The position numbers and the translations under genes are program-made. Of a stretch of 64,000 nucleotides of DNA, positions 19,404-28,991 are shown piece by piece (the stretch's first letter is position 1; each line of letters starts with the position of its first letter). The stretch is from contig DBRN01000012.1 in the NCBI GenBank assembly GCA_002305995.1, forward strand, positions 445,910 to 509,909. The letters are read 5' to 3'. A model generated the notes under the pieces. It searched no databases. It was not told the origin of the DNA and saw only the letters and a program-made list of their open reading frames with translations. Source of the stretch: Atopobiaceae bacterium UBA1367. GTDB taxonomy: Bacteria > Actinomycetota > Coriobacteriia > Coriobacteriales > Atopobiaceae.

Positions 19404-20534
19404 ATGGCACGAGGCAAGAACGTCACGCGGGAGATTCGGGAGCGCACCTTCGGCGAGGAGCGCGACAAGGTCATCGGCATCACCACCTCGGAGATCGAGA
19501 AGAGGTTTGGCAAGGGCTCGATCATGCGCTTCGGGGACTCTGGCCCCGAGCTCGAGATAGAGGCCATCCCCACCGGCTCCATCGCGCTCGATGCCGCCCT
19601 CGGCATCGGGGGGGTGCCCCGCGGTCGCATCATCGAGATCTACGGGCCGGAGTCCTCCGGCAAGACGACGCTGTCGCTCGAGATCCTCGCCGAGGCGCAG
19701 GCGCTTGGCGGCGTCGTGGCATTCATCGACGCGGAGCACGCGCTGGACCCAGGCTATGCCGCCCGCATCGGCGTCGACATCGACGAGGTGCTCATCTCAC
19801 AGCCCGACACCGGCGAGCAGGCGCTCGAGATCTGCGACATGCTCGTGCGCTCCGGCGCCATCGACGTGGTCGTCATCGACTCCGTGGCCGCGCTCGTCCC
19901 CCGTGCCGAGATCGAGGGCGAGATAGGCGACACGACGGTCGGCCTCCAGGCGCGCCTGATGAGCCAGGCCCTGCGCAAGCTGGCGGGCTCCCTCTCGAAG
20001 TCAAAGACGACCTGCATCTTCATCAACCAGCTGCGCGAGAAGATCGGCGTCATGTTCGGCAATCCCGAGACAACCCCCGGTGGCCGCGCGTTGAAGTTCT
20101 TCTCGTCGGTGCGCCTCGAGATCCGCCGGATCGACTCCATAAAGAAGGGTCCCGACAGCATTGGCAACAGGGTGCGCGTGAAGGTCGTCAAGAACAAGGT
20201 CGCGCCACCGTTTCGTCAGGCCGAGTTCGACGTGATGTACGGGACAGGCATCTCGAAGGAGGGGTCCCTCCTCGACCTGGCCGTCGACTTCAACATCGTG
20301 AACAAGGCGGGCTCCTGGTATACCTACGAGGGAGAGCGGCTCGGGCAGGGTCGCGAGGCGGCCAAGGAGTTCTTGGCCACGACGCCCGACCTCTTCGACG
20401 AGATCGACCGCAAGGTTCGCATCGAATGCGGTCTCGAACTCGGAGACGAGCGGGTGGGCGAGCCCATCGAGGTCTCCGGCCCCACGGAAGCTGCCGAGCA
20501 AGGGAATGCGCCCGGCGGCGGGGCGAATTCGTGA
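19404..20534 (+). CDS. recA: Recombinase RecA
   Basis: Strand-exchange ATPase and co-protease for LexA cleavage. Walker A is GPESSGKT (81-88), and the core shows [12 protein letters not shown] and the L2 segment NPETTPGG. The C-terminal domain ends in a short Gly/Asn tail. Start MARGKN at 19404 gives 376 residues; the frame is open upstream, but that would read through the promoter and SOS box. Its stop overlaps the GTG start of recX. Confidence 0.98.
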   Translation: MARGKNVTREIRERTFGEERDKVIGITTSEIEKRFGKGSIMRFGDSGPELEIEAIPTGSIALDAALGIGGVPRGRIIEIYGPESSGKTTLSLEILAEAQALGGVVAFIDAEHALDPGYAARIGVDIDEVLISQPDTGEQALEICDMLVRSGAIDVVVIDSVAALVPRAEIEGEIGDTTVGLQARLMSQALRKLAGSLSKSKTTCIFINQLREKIGVMFGNPETTPGGRALKFFSSVRLEIRRIDSIKKGPDSIGNRVRVKVVKNKVAPPFRQAEFDVMYGTGISKEGSLLDLAVDFNIVNKAGSWYTYEGERLGQGREAAKEFLATTPDLFDEIDRKVRIECGLELGDERVGEPIEVSGPTEAAEQGNAPGGGANS

Positions 20535-21241
20535 GCCGCCCCCAGGCTGCGGAGGAAACCTTCTGGACAGTGGTCATGCCTGACAGGCGTGGCCGCGCCC
20601 TCGGCGCACAAGGGCCGCGCGCAACGCTCGTCATCTGGCCGGGCGAGGATCGCGAGGAGCGCATCACCGTGCCGCTGGCCGTCGGTCGTGCCCTGCGGGC
20701 CCGGAGGAAGAGGGACCAGGGCAGGGGCGGCCCCGCGTCGAGGGCGGAGTTCCTGCATGTCGTCGGCGAGGTGGCGCGGGGATGCGCGGCCGCGCGCATC
20801 GAGCGGCTCATCGATCGCAGGGAGTACTCTCGACAGGGGATCTGCCAGAAGCTCCGACGGGACGGCTACGCCGCATCCGTCATAGACCTCTGCGTGAGCC
20901 GTGCCTGCGAGACGGGTCTCGTGAGCGACTCGAGGTACGCGGACTCCTACATCAGGTCTAAGGTCGCGGCAGGCTGGGGCATGCCCCGCATAGAGCGCGG
21001 GCTCGCCCAGGGGGGCATTGACACGTCGCAGCTCGACGGGTGGCCGTATGACTACCTCGACCCCGACGAGGAGCTCGCGCGCGCGACGCGCCTTGCCATG
21101 GCCAAGCGCATGGGTGGCAGCCGCCCCTTCGAGAGGCTGGTGCGCCATCTCTGCTCACGCGGGTTCGCGCTTGGCGTTGCCATGCAGGCCGCTCGCCAGG
21201 CCATGGATGCGCAGCACGAGGGGTGCGTTGTTGACTTTTGA
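20531..21241 (+). CDS. recX: Regulatory protein RecX
   Basis: RecX binds within the RecA filament and limits its activity. The 236 residues show a variable N-terminal extension (1-90) followed by RecX three-helix repeats ([51 protein letters not shown]). The GTG start overlaps the recA stop (GTGA), so both respond to the same SOS promoter. Confidence 0.9.
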   Translation: MSRPQAAEETFWTVVMPDRRGRALGAQGPRATLVIWPGEDREERITVPLAVGRALRARRKRDQGRGGPASRAEFLHVVGEVARGCAAARIERLIDRREYSRQGICQKLRRDGYAASVIDLCVSRACETGLVSDSRYADSYIRSKVAAGWGMPRIERGLAQGGIDTSQLDGWPYDYLDPDEELARATRLAMAKRMGGSRPFERLVRHLCSRGFALGVAMQAARQAMDAQHEGCVVDF

Positions 21242-21282
21242 TGTGGAGTCGACCTTTGTCCTGTTGGTCCAGATATGTGCGT

Positions 21283-21311
21283 TTGACAGTTTTCCCCTTC
21301 GAACATACGAT
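21283..21311 (+). promoter_or_regulatory. rny promoter
   Basis: TTGACA and TACGAT with a 17-bp spacer lie just after recX. The transcript would carry a leader of roughly 175 nt with a modest hairpin (GGAT/ATCC and GCCG/CGGC arms, 21423-21454). No open reading frame was seen in the leader. Confidence 0.65.
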
Positions 21312-21492
21312 TGAACATGCCGTTTGAGTCATTTCTCGTCTGCTGGCTCGCCAGCTGACGCCTTCATTATTCTGCACGCAGCCAACAGATCCCTGGCAAC
21401 AGGGTGTAAGAGACGTACCTCGGATGGCGGGTGCCGCGCGTAGCTCGGCATCCTGAACCACTTCATGCAGAACGCTCATTCGAGGAGAAGAG

Positions 21493-23055
21493 ATGGACAC
21501 TTCGCTCTTGATCTTGATAGGGGCCGCATGCCTGATCCTGGGCATGGTCGCTGCCTACCTCTACCTGAACAGCAAGAACAACGCACGCGTGCGCGAGGCC
21601 GACCAGCATGTCGTCGACGCGAAGGCACATGCCGAGCGAATCACGACGGATGCCAAGAGGGATGCCGAGAGCGCACGGAAGACGGCGCTCGTCGAGGCGC
21701 GCGAGGAGATCCTTCAGCTCCGCAAGGAGCAGGAGGCGGAGGAGCGCAAGCGCAAGGGCGACCTGCAGGTCCTCGAGAACCGCATCATGCAGCGCGAGGA
21801 GTCGCTCGACCGGCGCAGCGACTCGCTCGACCGCAAGGAGCATCAGCTGTCAAGCCTCCAAGGGCAGCTCGACCGTCGCAAGAACGAGGTCGACGCCCTC
21901 TATGGCCGTCAGTTGAGCGAGCTCGAGCGCATATCCGCCCTCACGCGGGAGGACGCGCACGAGGAGCTCCTTGACAAGGTCCGCGCCGAGGTCATTCGCG
22001 ACGAGGCGCAGATCCTGCGCGACTCCGAGCAGCGCGTGCGCGCGCAGGCGGACAAGACGGCCCGCGAGATCGTCTCCACCGCCATCCAGCGCTGTGCCGC
22101 CGACCAGGCGGGAGAGATCACCGTCACGAGCGTGCACATCCCCTCGGATGACCTCAAGGGCCGCATCATCGGTCGCGAGGGTCGCAACATCCGCACCTTC
22201 GAGCAGGTCTCCGGCGTCTCGCTCGTGATCGACGACACCCCGGAGACGGTGGTGCTCTCGAGCTTCGATCCTGTCCGCCGCGAGACCGCGCGCGTCGCCC
22301 TCGAGAATCTCATAGCCGACGGCCGCATCCACCCCGCCCGCATCGAGGAGATGTACCGGAAGGCCGAGCGACTCGTCTCCGAGCGCGTGCAGGAGGCCGG
22401 CGAGCAGGCCGCCTACGATGCGGGCATACACGACCTGCACCCCGAGCTCGTCAAGACTCTGGGTGCCCTTCGCTACCGCACCTCGTTCGGGCAGAACGTG
22501 CTCCAGCACTCCGCACAGGTCTCGGCCCTGTGCGGCATCATGGCCTCCGAGCTCGGCCTCGACGCGATGCCCGCGAAGCGCGCAGGGCTCCTCCACGACC
22601 TAGGCAAGGCCATCGATCACGAGATCGAGGGTCCCCATGCCATCCTGGGCGCGGACCTCTGCCGTCGCCACGGCGAACGTCCCGAGATCGTGCATGCGGT
22701 CGAGGCCCACCATGCCGACGTCGACCCGAGCACGGTGCTCGACGTCCTGGTGCAGGCGGCAGACGCCATCTCCGCCGCCCGCCCTGGCGCGCGCCGCGAG
22801 TCGGCGGAGAACTACATCAAGCGCCTCGAGAAGCTCGAGGAGATCTCCAACGCCCATGCGGGCGTCGAGCGCACCTATGCCATGCAGGCAGGGCGCGAGC
22901 TCCACGTCATGGTCGAGCCCGAGAAGATCTCGGACGCCGAGGCGGTCGTCCTGGCGCACGACATCGCACAGCAGATCGAGGACGAGATGGAGTATCCCGG
23001 CCAGGTGCGTGTGGTCGTGATTCGCGAGTCACGTGCGATAGACATCGCGAAGTAG
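21493..23055 (+). CDS. rny: Ribonuclease Y
   Basis: Membrane-anchored endoribonuclease that starts mRNA decay in many Gram-positives. A single N-terminal transmembrane helix (about 5-25), a long charged coiled coil (about 30-195), a KH domain (about 205-270 with IIGREGRNIRTFE) and an HD metal domain (LLHDLGKAIDHE, about 365) are all present. The 520-residue length is typical. A gaggagaag precedes the ATG. A GHKL ATPase gene follows nine bases after the stop. Confidence 0.97.
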   Translation: MDTSLLILIGAACLILGMVAAYLYLNSKNNARVREADQHVVDAKAHAERITTDAKRDAESARKTALVEAREEILQLRKEQEAEERKRKGDLQVLENRIMQREESLDRRSDSLDRKEHQLSSLQGQLDRRKNEVDALYGRQLSELERISALTREDAHEELLDKVRAEVIRDEAQILRDSEQRVRAQADKTAREIVSTAIQRCAADQAGEITVTSVHIPSDDLKGRIIGREGRNIRTFEQVSGVSLVIDDTPETVVLSSFDPVRRETARVALENLIADGRIHPARIEEMYRKAERLVSERVQEAGEQAAYDAGIHDLHPELVKTLGALRYRTSFGQNVLQHSAQVSALCGIMASELGLDAMPAKRAGLLHDLGKAIDHEIEGPHAILGADLCRRHGERPEIVHAVEAHHADVDPSTVLDVLVQAADAISAARPGARRESAENYIKRLEKLEEISNAHAGVERTYAMQAGRELHVMVEPEKISDAEAVVLAHDIAQQIEDEMEYPGQVRVVVIRESRAIDIAK

Positions 23056-23064
23056 CGTCCCGCG

Positions 23065-24159
23065 ATGCTGGAGTCCCGAACGGAAGACCTGACCTCCTTC
23101 GTCGAGAGGATGGGCGGCGACAAGGCCCTGCGCATCGAGGAGAACCTCGGGCAGGGCTTTGTCCGTCTTCGCGTCGCGGAGGCGGAGCGCAGGCAGGCGG
23201 CCCACGACATCAGGTGCAGCGAGGACATCGTCATCGAGATGCTCCGCAACGCACGCGACGCGCATGCCAGCAACATCTTCGTGGCGACCTCGAGGGTCGG
23301 CACCGAGCGGATCGTGACCGTGCTCGACGACGGAGACGGCATGCCTCGCGAGATGCGCGGGAGGGTCTTTGACGCGCGCGTGACCTCCAAGCTCGACAGC
23401 GTGCGCATGGATCGCTGGGGCGTCCATGGCAGGGGCATGGCCCTGTACTCCATCAGGGAGAACGCGCTGTCCGCCGAGGTGGTCGACAGCGTCATCGACG
23501 GGGGCTCCGCCCTACGGGTGGTGACGGACACCGACGCGCTTCCCGAGAGGGCGGACCAGTCGAGCTGGCCGGTGATGGGAACCGACGAGCAGGGCCAGCC
23601 CTGTGTGGAGCGGGGACCCCACAACATCGTGCGCACCTGCTGCGAGTTTGCCCTCGAGGAACGCGGGGGCTGCGAGGTGTACGTCGGGTCGCCGGCCGAG
23701 GTGGCGTCCACGGCACGGGCGCGCATCAGACCGGCCCTCCCAGCCGCCGACCTGATGCTCGTCGACGACCTGTCGGCCCTTCCGGTGCTCGACCGCTTCC
23801 ACCTGGCCTCCGATGCCCGCGAGCTCGTGCAGGTCGCGGTGGGTTGTGGGCTGGAGCTCTCGGAGCGCACGGCGCATCGCATCCTGTCCGGCGCAATCAA
23901 GCCCCTGACGAGCATCGCCGGCCGACTCACGCGCGCACGGCGCGAGGGGACCGGCCAGCCCGCGCGCGTCACGGACCTCTCGCGCGACAGGAGGGGCCTG
24001 CGCCTTGCGGACGAGGACGCGCGGGAGTTCCAGCGCATGCTCGAGCGCGACTTCGAGTTCATCGCCCGCCGCTACTACCTCACGCTCGCCGCAGAGCCGA
24101 GGTTGCGCGTCTCGGGCAACAGGCTGTCGGTCACCTTCGAGTACGAGGGCGAGGACTAG
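23065..24159 (+). CDS. GHKL-fold ATPase of unknown function
   Basis: Residues about 50-130 carry the Bergerat ATP-binding fold: an N-box helix EMLRNARDAH, the G1 box DDGDGMP and the G2 box GVHGRGMALYSI, as in MutL, Hsp90 and HATPase_c_3 proteins. No histidine-phosphotransfer helix, sensor or transmembrane segment was found, so this is not a histidine kinase. MutL and Hsp90 motifs beyond the fold were not recognised. The remaining 230 residues have no identified domain. It is probably cotranscribed with rny and sits where Bacillus has ymdB. Function is unknown; a conformational ATPase acting with RNase Y is speculation. Confidence 0.8.
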   Translation: MLESRTEDLTSFVERMGGDKALRIEENLGQGFVRLRVAEAERRQAAHDIRCSEDIVIEMLRNARDAHASNIFVATSRVGTERIVTVLDDGDGMPREMRGRVFDARVTSKLDSVRMDRWGVHGRGMALYSIRENALSAEVVDSVIDGGSALRVVTDTDALPERADQSSWPVMGTDEQGQPCVERGPHNIVRTCCEFALEERGGCEVYVGSPAEVASTARARIRPALPAADLMLVDDLSALPVLDRFHLASDARELVQVAVGCGLELSERTAHRILSGAIKPLTSIAGRLTRARREGTGQPARVTDLSRDRRGLRLADEDAREFQRMLERDFEFIARRYYLTLAAEPRLRVSGNRLSVTFEYEGED

Positions 24160-24170
24160 TGCCCACGCCC

Positions 24171-24199
24171 TTCACAACGAACCTTGCCTTATGTATATT
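24171..24199 (+). promoter_or_regulatory. Putative promoter of spoVS-miaB-miaA-hflX
   Basis: TTCACA and TATATT are spaced 17 bp just downstream of the GHKL gene, giving a leader of about 60 nt. The four following genes are contiguous or overlapping. Confidence 0.55.
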
Positions 24200-24264
24200 G
24201 TGTCACTAGGATCACGACATTTCCGCACCACATCTTGCAGCACAGTTGTCCCAGGAGCTGAGCC

Positions 24265-24585
24265 ATGGAATACCTCAAGGTATCAAGCAAGTCCTCTCCC
24301 GCCTCCGTGGCCGGTGCCATAGCGGGCATGGTGAAGGATGGCGTGCCCGTCAACATCCAATCGGTTGGTGCCGGAGCGGTCAACCAGGCCATCAAGGCGG
24401 TTGCCATCGCCCGAGGGTTCCTCATCCCCACAGGCGTCGACATCTCCTGCGCGCCCACCTTTGCCGACATCGACATCAACGGGGAGAGCCGCACGGCGAT
24501 CCGCATCGCCGTGTACGTGCACCGCCTCGTTCCGCAGGTGACCCACGGGAGCCCCACCGAGGACGCCCAGGAGCTGATGCTCTAG
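24265..24585 (+). CDS. spoVS: Stage V sporulation protein S homologue
   Basis: Small Alba-like protein family, most likely nucleic-acid binding. The body is strongly conserved (LKVSSKSSPASVAGAIAG, IQSVGAGAVNQAIKAVAIARG). At 106 residues it is about 20 longer than the usual 86 because of a C-terminal extension. No other sporulation gene occurs in the window, so the role is presumably general regulation rather than spore formation. caggagctgag gives the ribosome site; miaB starts on the next base after its stop. Confidence 0.93.
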   Translation: MEYLKVSSKSSPASVAGAIAGMVKDGVPVNIQSVGAGAVNQAIKAVAIARGFLIPTGVDISCAPTFADIDINGESRTAIRIAVYVHRLVPQVTHGSPTEDAQELML

Positions 24586-25950
24586 ATGTCCCCCCGCCCC
24601 CTGTTGGTCGGCCGCACGTATTGCGTCAGGACCTTCGGCTGCCAGATGAACCTCCATGACACCGAGCGGGTCAGGGGACTGCTCGACGACTGCGGGTGCA
24701 TCGAGGTCGCGGACATCGACGAGGCGGACATCGTCGTCTTCATGACCTGCTGCGTGCGCGAGAACGCCGACACGCGCCTCTACGGGCAGGCATCGGCCGT
24801 TGCGGGCGCGCCGGCACCCCCTCATGGCCGGCGTGTGCTCGCGGTCGGCGGCTGCATCGCCCAGCGCGATGGCGCCGCGCTGGTGGCCCACATCCCCGAT
24901 GTCGACGTCGTCTTTGGCACGAGTGCCCTCGCCTCCGTGCCACGGCTGCTGGAGCAGGCCCTCGCCGACGACACGGGGATCGCCGTCGACGTCACCGAGG
25001 ACGGGAAGGGCTTCTCGACCGACCTGCCCAGCCGCAGGGCCGAGGCCTTCCATGCGTGGGTGCCCATCATGACGGGCTGCAACAACTTCTGCAGCTATTG
25101 CATCGTGCCCTACGTCAGGGGACGCGAGAGGAGCCGGGTGTTCGAGCGCGTCGTCGACGAATGCGCCGGCCTCGTCCATGATGGCGTCCGCGAGATCTGC
25201 CTGCTCGGCCAGAACGTGAACTCGTACGGGCGTGACCTCTATGGCAGCCCGCGCTTTGCCGATCTCGTGCGTGCGGTGGGGGAGACGGGCGTCGAGCGGC
25301 TTCGCTTCACCTCGTCCAACCCCAAGGACCTCTCGGACGAGACGATAGCCGCCATGGCGGAGACGCCCGCCGTCGCGGGACACCTGCACCTGGCCGTCCA
25401 GAGCGGCTCGAACCGCATCCTCCGCGCGATGCGTCGCAGCTACACGCGTGAGGGGTACCTCGACCTCGTGAGACGGCTGCGTGCGGCCATGCCGGACCTG
25501 GCGCTCTCGACCGACATCATCGTGGGGTTCCCGGGCGAGACCGAGCAGGACTTCGAGGATACCCTGTCGCTCGTGCGCGAGGTCGGCTTCTCGTCCGCGT
25601 TCACCTTCATCTACTCCAGGCGAGCTGGCACGCCTGCCGCCAAGATCGTCGACGACACCCCCCACGAGGTGATCCAGCGGCGCTTTGGGCGCCTTGCCGA
25701 CCTCGTCGCGCACCTCTCCCACGAGAGCAACCAGGCCGACCTGGGCCAGCTGGTCGAGGTGCTCGTCGAGGGCGCATCCAAGCGCGATGGCGACGTCCTG
25801 GTCGGGCACAGCGCCAAGAACCAGACCGTGCACTTCGCGCCTCCCGCCGGCCTTGGCCGCGGAGAGCTCGTGGGCTCGTTCGTCAACGTCAGGGTCGAGG
25901 AGGCCCGCACCTGGTATCTCAGGGGCACGTGCGAGGGAGCGCCATGGTGA
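24586..25950 (+). CDS. miaB: tRNA-2-methylthio-N6-dimethylallyladenosine synthase MiaB
   Basis: Radical-SAM methylthiotransferase acting on i6A37 of tRNAs that read U-starting codons. The N-terminal cluster cysteines lie in TFGCQMN, MTCCVRENA and VGGCIAQ, and the radical-SAM triad is CNNFCSYC (C165, C169, C172). A TRAM domain lies at about 375-445. The C-Q-M-N signature separates it from MtaB and RimO. miaA, which supplies its substrate, overlaps its end. Confidence 0.96.
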   Translation: MSPRPLLVGRTYCVRTFGCQMNLHDTERVRGLLDDCGCIEVADIDEADIVVFMTCCVRENADTRLYGQASAVAGAPAPPHGRRVLAVGGCIAQRDGAALVAHIPDVDVVFGTSALASVPRLLEQALADDTGIAVDVTEDGKGFSTDLPSRRAEAFHAWVPIMTGCNNFCSYCIVPYVRGRERSRVFERVVDECAGLVHDGVREICLLGQNVNSYGRDLYGSPRFADLVRAVGETGVERLRFTSSNPKDLSDETIAAMAETPAVAGHLHLAVQSGSNRILRAMRRSYTREGYLDLVRRLRAAMPDLALSTDIIVGFPGETEQDFEDTLSLVREVGFSSAFTFIYSRRAGTPAAKIVDDTPHEVIQRRFGRLADLVAHLSHESNQADLGQLVEVLVEGASKRDGDVLVGHSAKNQTVHFAPPAGLGRGELVGSFVNVRVEEARTWYLRGTCEGAPW

Positions 25951-26891
25951 GCCTGCCTGGACCCTGCGTCGCCATCGTCGGCCCCACGGCCTCGGGCAAG
26001 AGCGCGTTGGCCGAGCTCGTCGCCTGCGAGCTGGGAACCTCCGTCATCTCCGTCGATGCCATGCAGGTCTATCGCGGCATGGACATCGGTACCGCGAAGG
26101 TCCCGCCCGAGCGGCGGCGCTGCCCGCTGCTGATGGTAGACGTCGCCGACGTGCGCGACGACTACTCGGTCATGCTCTTCCAGCGCGACGCGCGCGCCTG
26201 CGTCGACGCCTTGCTGGGGGAGGGACGCGTGCCCATCCTGTGCGGCGGGACCGGTCTCTACCTCAATGCCGTCATCGACGACATGCGCTTTCCCGCAGGC
26301 TCCTCGGGCAGCGAGGTGCGAGGCGCCTACGAGAGGATGCTCGCGCGCGATGGTAGCGAGGCCCTGCACGCCCTGCTGGAGGAGCGGGACCCCGAGAGCG
26401 CGAGGCTCATCCATCCCCACAACGCCAAGCGGGTCGTACGCGCCCTCGAGATGCTTGACGAGGGCATCTCGTATGCCGCGCACCACAAGGGCCTGAAGCG
26501 GCGCAGACCCCTGTATGACGCGCGGATATGGGGCATAGAGACGAAGCGGGAGCTCCTGTACCCGCGCATCAACCAGCGCGTGGACGAGATGTTCGACAAT
26601 GGCCTCGTCGAGGAGGTCGCGGCGCTGGCGCACCGCGGCCTGGCACAGAGCAGGACGGCGTCCCAGGCCATCGGCTACAAGGAGGTCCTTGCCGCCCTCG
26701 ATGGCTCGACGTCCATGGACGAGGCCCGCGAGCTGGTCAAGAGGCGCACGCGCAGGTACGCGAAGCGGCAGGTCTCATGGTTCCGCAACGATGGGCGCGT
26801 ACGCTGGCTCGATACCAGCGACCTCCCCGCCGCTGCCACGCAGATCGTCCTCGACCTGCTCAGGTCGCCACGTTCCACCCAGGAGGCATGA
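25944..26891 (+). CDS. miaA: tRNA dimethylallyltransferase MiaA
   Basis: Adds a dimethylallyl group to A37, the substrate of MiaB. The P-loop GPTASGKS is at 13-20 and the tRNA/substrate motif reads SVDAMQVYRGMDIGTAK. The 315-residue length is normal. ATG 25944 was preferred to the in-frame GTG at 25929. The gene overlaps miaB and hflX by a few bases. Confidence 0.95.
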   Translation: MVSLPGPCVAIVGPTASGKSALAELVACELGTSVISVDAMQVYRGMDIGTAKVPPERRRCPLLMVDVADVRDDYSVMLFQRDARACVDALLGEGRVPILCGGTGLYLNAVIDDMRFPAGSSGSEVRGAYERMLARDGSEALHALLEERDPESARLIHPHNAKRVVRALEMLDEGISYAAHHKGLKRRRPLYDARIWGIETKRELLYPRINQRVDEMFDNGLVEEVAALAHRGLAQSRTASQAIGYKEVLAALDGSTSMDEARELVKRRTRRYAKRQVSWFRNDGRVRWLDTSDLPAAATQIVLDLLRSPRSTQEA

Positions 26892-28192
26892 TGGCACGCT
26901 TTGAGCCCCAGAGCACGGACATCGGCAGGGAGCGCGCCATACTCGTGGGCGTCGACCATGGCGGCGTGGGCGACTGGACCGTCGAGGAGTCGCTCGGCGA
27001 GCTGCGAAGGCTGGCCGAGACCGGCGGTGCCCAGGTCGTGCAGGTGGTGACGCAGCGGCTCGACCGACCGGTTCCCAAGACCTACATCGGGAGCGGCAAG
27101 GTCGTCGAGATCGCCGCCTTGGTCGACTCCCTCGAGGCCGACGTCGTCATCTTCGATGACGAGCTGACGCCCTCGCAGCAGTCGAACCTCGAGCATGCCC
27201 TCGGGGAGCCCACGAAGGTGATCGACCGCACCGCGCTCATCCTCGACATCTTCGGCATGCACGCACGCACCAGGGCGGGTCGGCTGCAGGTGCAGCTCGC
27301 CCAGCTGCAGTACGTCCTCCCGCGCCTGAGGGGCATGTGGAGCCATCTGGTGGGCGAGCAGACGCGCGGCGGCATCGGCAGCAGGTTCGGCCAGGGAGAG
27401 AGCCAGCTGGAGGTGGACCGCAGGCTGGTCCGCAGGCGCATAGCCACGCTTCGCGAGGAGCTGCGCCGGCTCGAGCGGCAACGGGACGTGCAGAGCAAGG
27501 CGCGTTGGGAGTCCGGGATCTATCGCGTGGCGCTCGTGGGCTACACGAATGCCGGCAAGTCGACGCTCCTCAACAGGCTGACGGGGTCGGACGTCTACGT
27601 CCAAGACGAGCTCTTCGCGACGCTCGACCCGACAACGCGCTCGCTTGACCTCGAGGAGGGTCGGAAGGTCACCATCACCGACACGGTCGGGTTCATCCAG
27701 AAGCTGCCCACCACCCTGATCGAGGCCTTCAAGTCGACGCTCTCGGAGGTCCTGGCGGCCGACCTCATCCTCAAGGTCGTCGATGCCTCCGACCAGCAGG
27801 CGCACAAGGAGCTCGCGGCGGTGGACGGCGTGCTGGGGGAGATAGGGGCCTCCGAGATTCGATCGGTCGTGGTCTACAACAAGTGCGACCTCATCGACGA
27901 GGAGGCGCGGAGGGCACTGGCCGTCTCCCACCCCGATGCGGTGCAGATCTCCGCCCTTGAGGGACAGGGCATCAAGGGCCTGCTGTACCGGGTGGCGCAG
28001 GAGGCGTCCCTTGGCGACGAGACCATGACGGTCCTCGTTCCCTACGAGCGCGGCGCCCTCATCAGCATGGTCCACGAGCGCTGCCAGATCATTCGCGAGG
28101 AGTACGTCCAAGGGGGTCTCATGGCCACGCTGCGCGCCTCCCGGCGCATAGGCGACTACCTTGCCCCCTATGTCGTGCGAGACGAGCCCTAG
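26888..28192 (+). CDS. hflX: GTPase HflX
   Basis: Ribosome-binding GTPase that splits stalled or stressed 70S ribosomes. An N-terminal HflX domain with the glycine-rich SRFGQGES loop leads into a coiled linker (about 175-210). The G domain follows with P-loop GYTNAGKS (about 218-225), DTVGFIQKLP and NKCD. Two ATG codons in tandem (26888, 26891) overlap the miaA stop and follow aggagg. Length is 434. Confidence 0.95.
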   Translation: MMARFEPQSTDIGRERAILVGVDHGGVGDWTVEESLGELRRLAETGGAQVVQVVTQRLDRPVPKTYIGSGKVVEIAALVDSLEADVVIFDDELTPSQQSNLEHALGEPTKVIDRTALILDIFGMHARTRAGRLQVQLAQLQYVLPRLRGMWSHLVGEQTRGGIGSRFGQGESQLEVDRRLVRRRIATLREELRRLERQRDVQSKARWESGIYRVALVGYTNAGKSTLLNRLTGSDVYVQDELFATLDPTTRSLDLEEGRKVTITDTVGFIQKLPTTLIEAFKSTLSEVLAADLILKVVDASDQQAHKELAAVDGVLGEIGASEIRSVVVYNKCDLIDEEARRALAVSHPDAVQISALEGQGIKGLLYRVAQEASLGDETMTVLVPYERGALISMVHERCQIIREEYVQGGLMATLRASRRIGDYLAPYVVRDEP

Positions 28193-28211
28193 GACCCCTT
28201 GTCTGCGCGCC

Positions 28212-28988
28212 TCAGCGCACGAGGGCGAGCAGGCCCAGGATGACCGGCTGGTGAAGCAGGTAGATGGGAAGGGCGTGCCGTCCGATCCCCTCGAGTGGGC
28301 GGCACGAGACGGCGTCGAACCATCGCGGGTGGCCATGATCCTCCCACGACCTGCCCATCGCCGCGCCACAGAGGTACATGAGGCAGTAGGGGAGGAGGGG
28401 GTAGTAGTCCCCCGAGGCGAAGCCTGGCCCGGGAAGCCCGAGAAAGGCGAGACATGGCGTCGCATACAGCACGCGCGGCACCCCCAGGCGCGCCGCGCCC
28501 ATCCCGATCGTCCCCTGCGGAAGATGCAGGAGCACCACAAACAGGCAGAGCAGGGCGATGGCGGCGGGCACCCCGCGCGGGGAGAGGCCCAGCCTGCCCA
28601 GCAGCTCGTCGACGAGGGTGCTTGCCGCCATGCAGAACATGATGCCAAAACTGATGGGGGTGTCGACGGAGGCGATCGAGGTCGCGACGAACACCGTCAC
28701 CGCCACGAGGGCGTAGCGCAGGGCGCGTCTCATCCCGTTGCGCGAGAAGGAGCACATGCATCCCGCAACGAAGAGAAATGTCCAGGAGGTGGACGCCCGC
28801 CACACGTCCTGGAGCGGGGGTCGGAAGAACCCAAGGGGGACGCCCTGGAGATAGCGCAGGTCGTAGCAGAGATGGAAGAGCACCATCGATACGACCGAGA
28901 GGCCACGCGCGACGTCAAAGATGGCCTTCCGCCCGCACGGCGTCGTCGGCGTGCCCCCGTCCTCGTGGCTCGTGAGGTGTCCCGACAT
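28212..28988 (-). CDS. DUF1624-type membrane acyltransferase-like protein
   Basis: A 258-residue integral membrane protein with about seven hydrophobic segments. It starts with the family signature FDVARGLSVVSMVLFHLCYDLRY and ends RHALPIYLLHQPVILG, as in heparan-alpha-glucosaminide N-acetyltransferase catalytic (DUF1624) proteins. The substrate is unknown; modification of a surface glycan is plausible. It begins three bases after the lexA stop, so it is likely cotranscribed with lexA, and it converges with hflX with almost no intergenic space. Confidence 0.78.
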   Translation of the reverse strand: MSGHLTSHEDGGTPTTPCGRKAIFDVARGLSVVSMVLFHLCYDLRYLQGVPLGFFRPPLQDVWRASTSWTFLFVAGCMCSFSRNGMRRALRYALVAVTVFVATSIASVDTPISFGIMFCMAASTLVDELLGRLGLSPRGVPAAIALLCLFVVLLHLPQGTIGMGAARLGVPRVLYATPCLAFLGLPGPGFASGDYYPLLPYCLMYLCGAAMGRSWEDHGHPRWFDAVSCRPLEGIGRHALPIYLLHQPVILGLLALVR

Positions 28989-28991
28989 GCG

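Noticed and set aside
18986..20530. Long plus-strand frame running into recX from inside cinA and recA
   Set aside because: It overlaps recA in another frame with low-complexity Arg/Gly-rich sequence; only the part after the GTG at 20531 is RecX.
21300..21316. A possible SOS box in the rny promoter region (cgaacatacgattgaac)
   Set aside because: The second half does not match GTTC at the required spacing.
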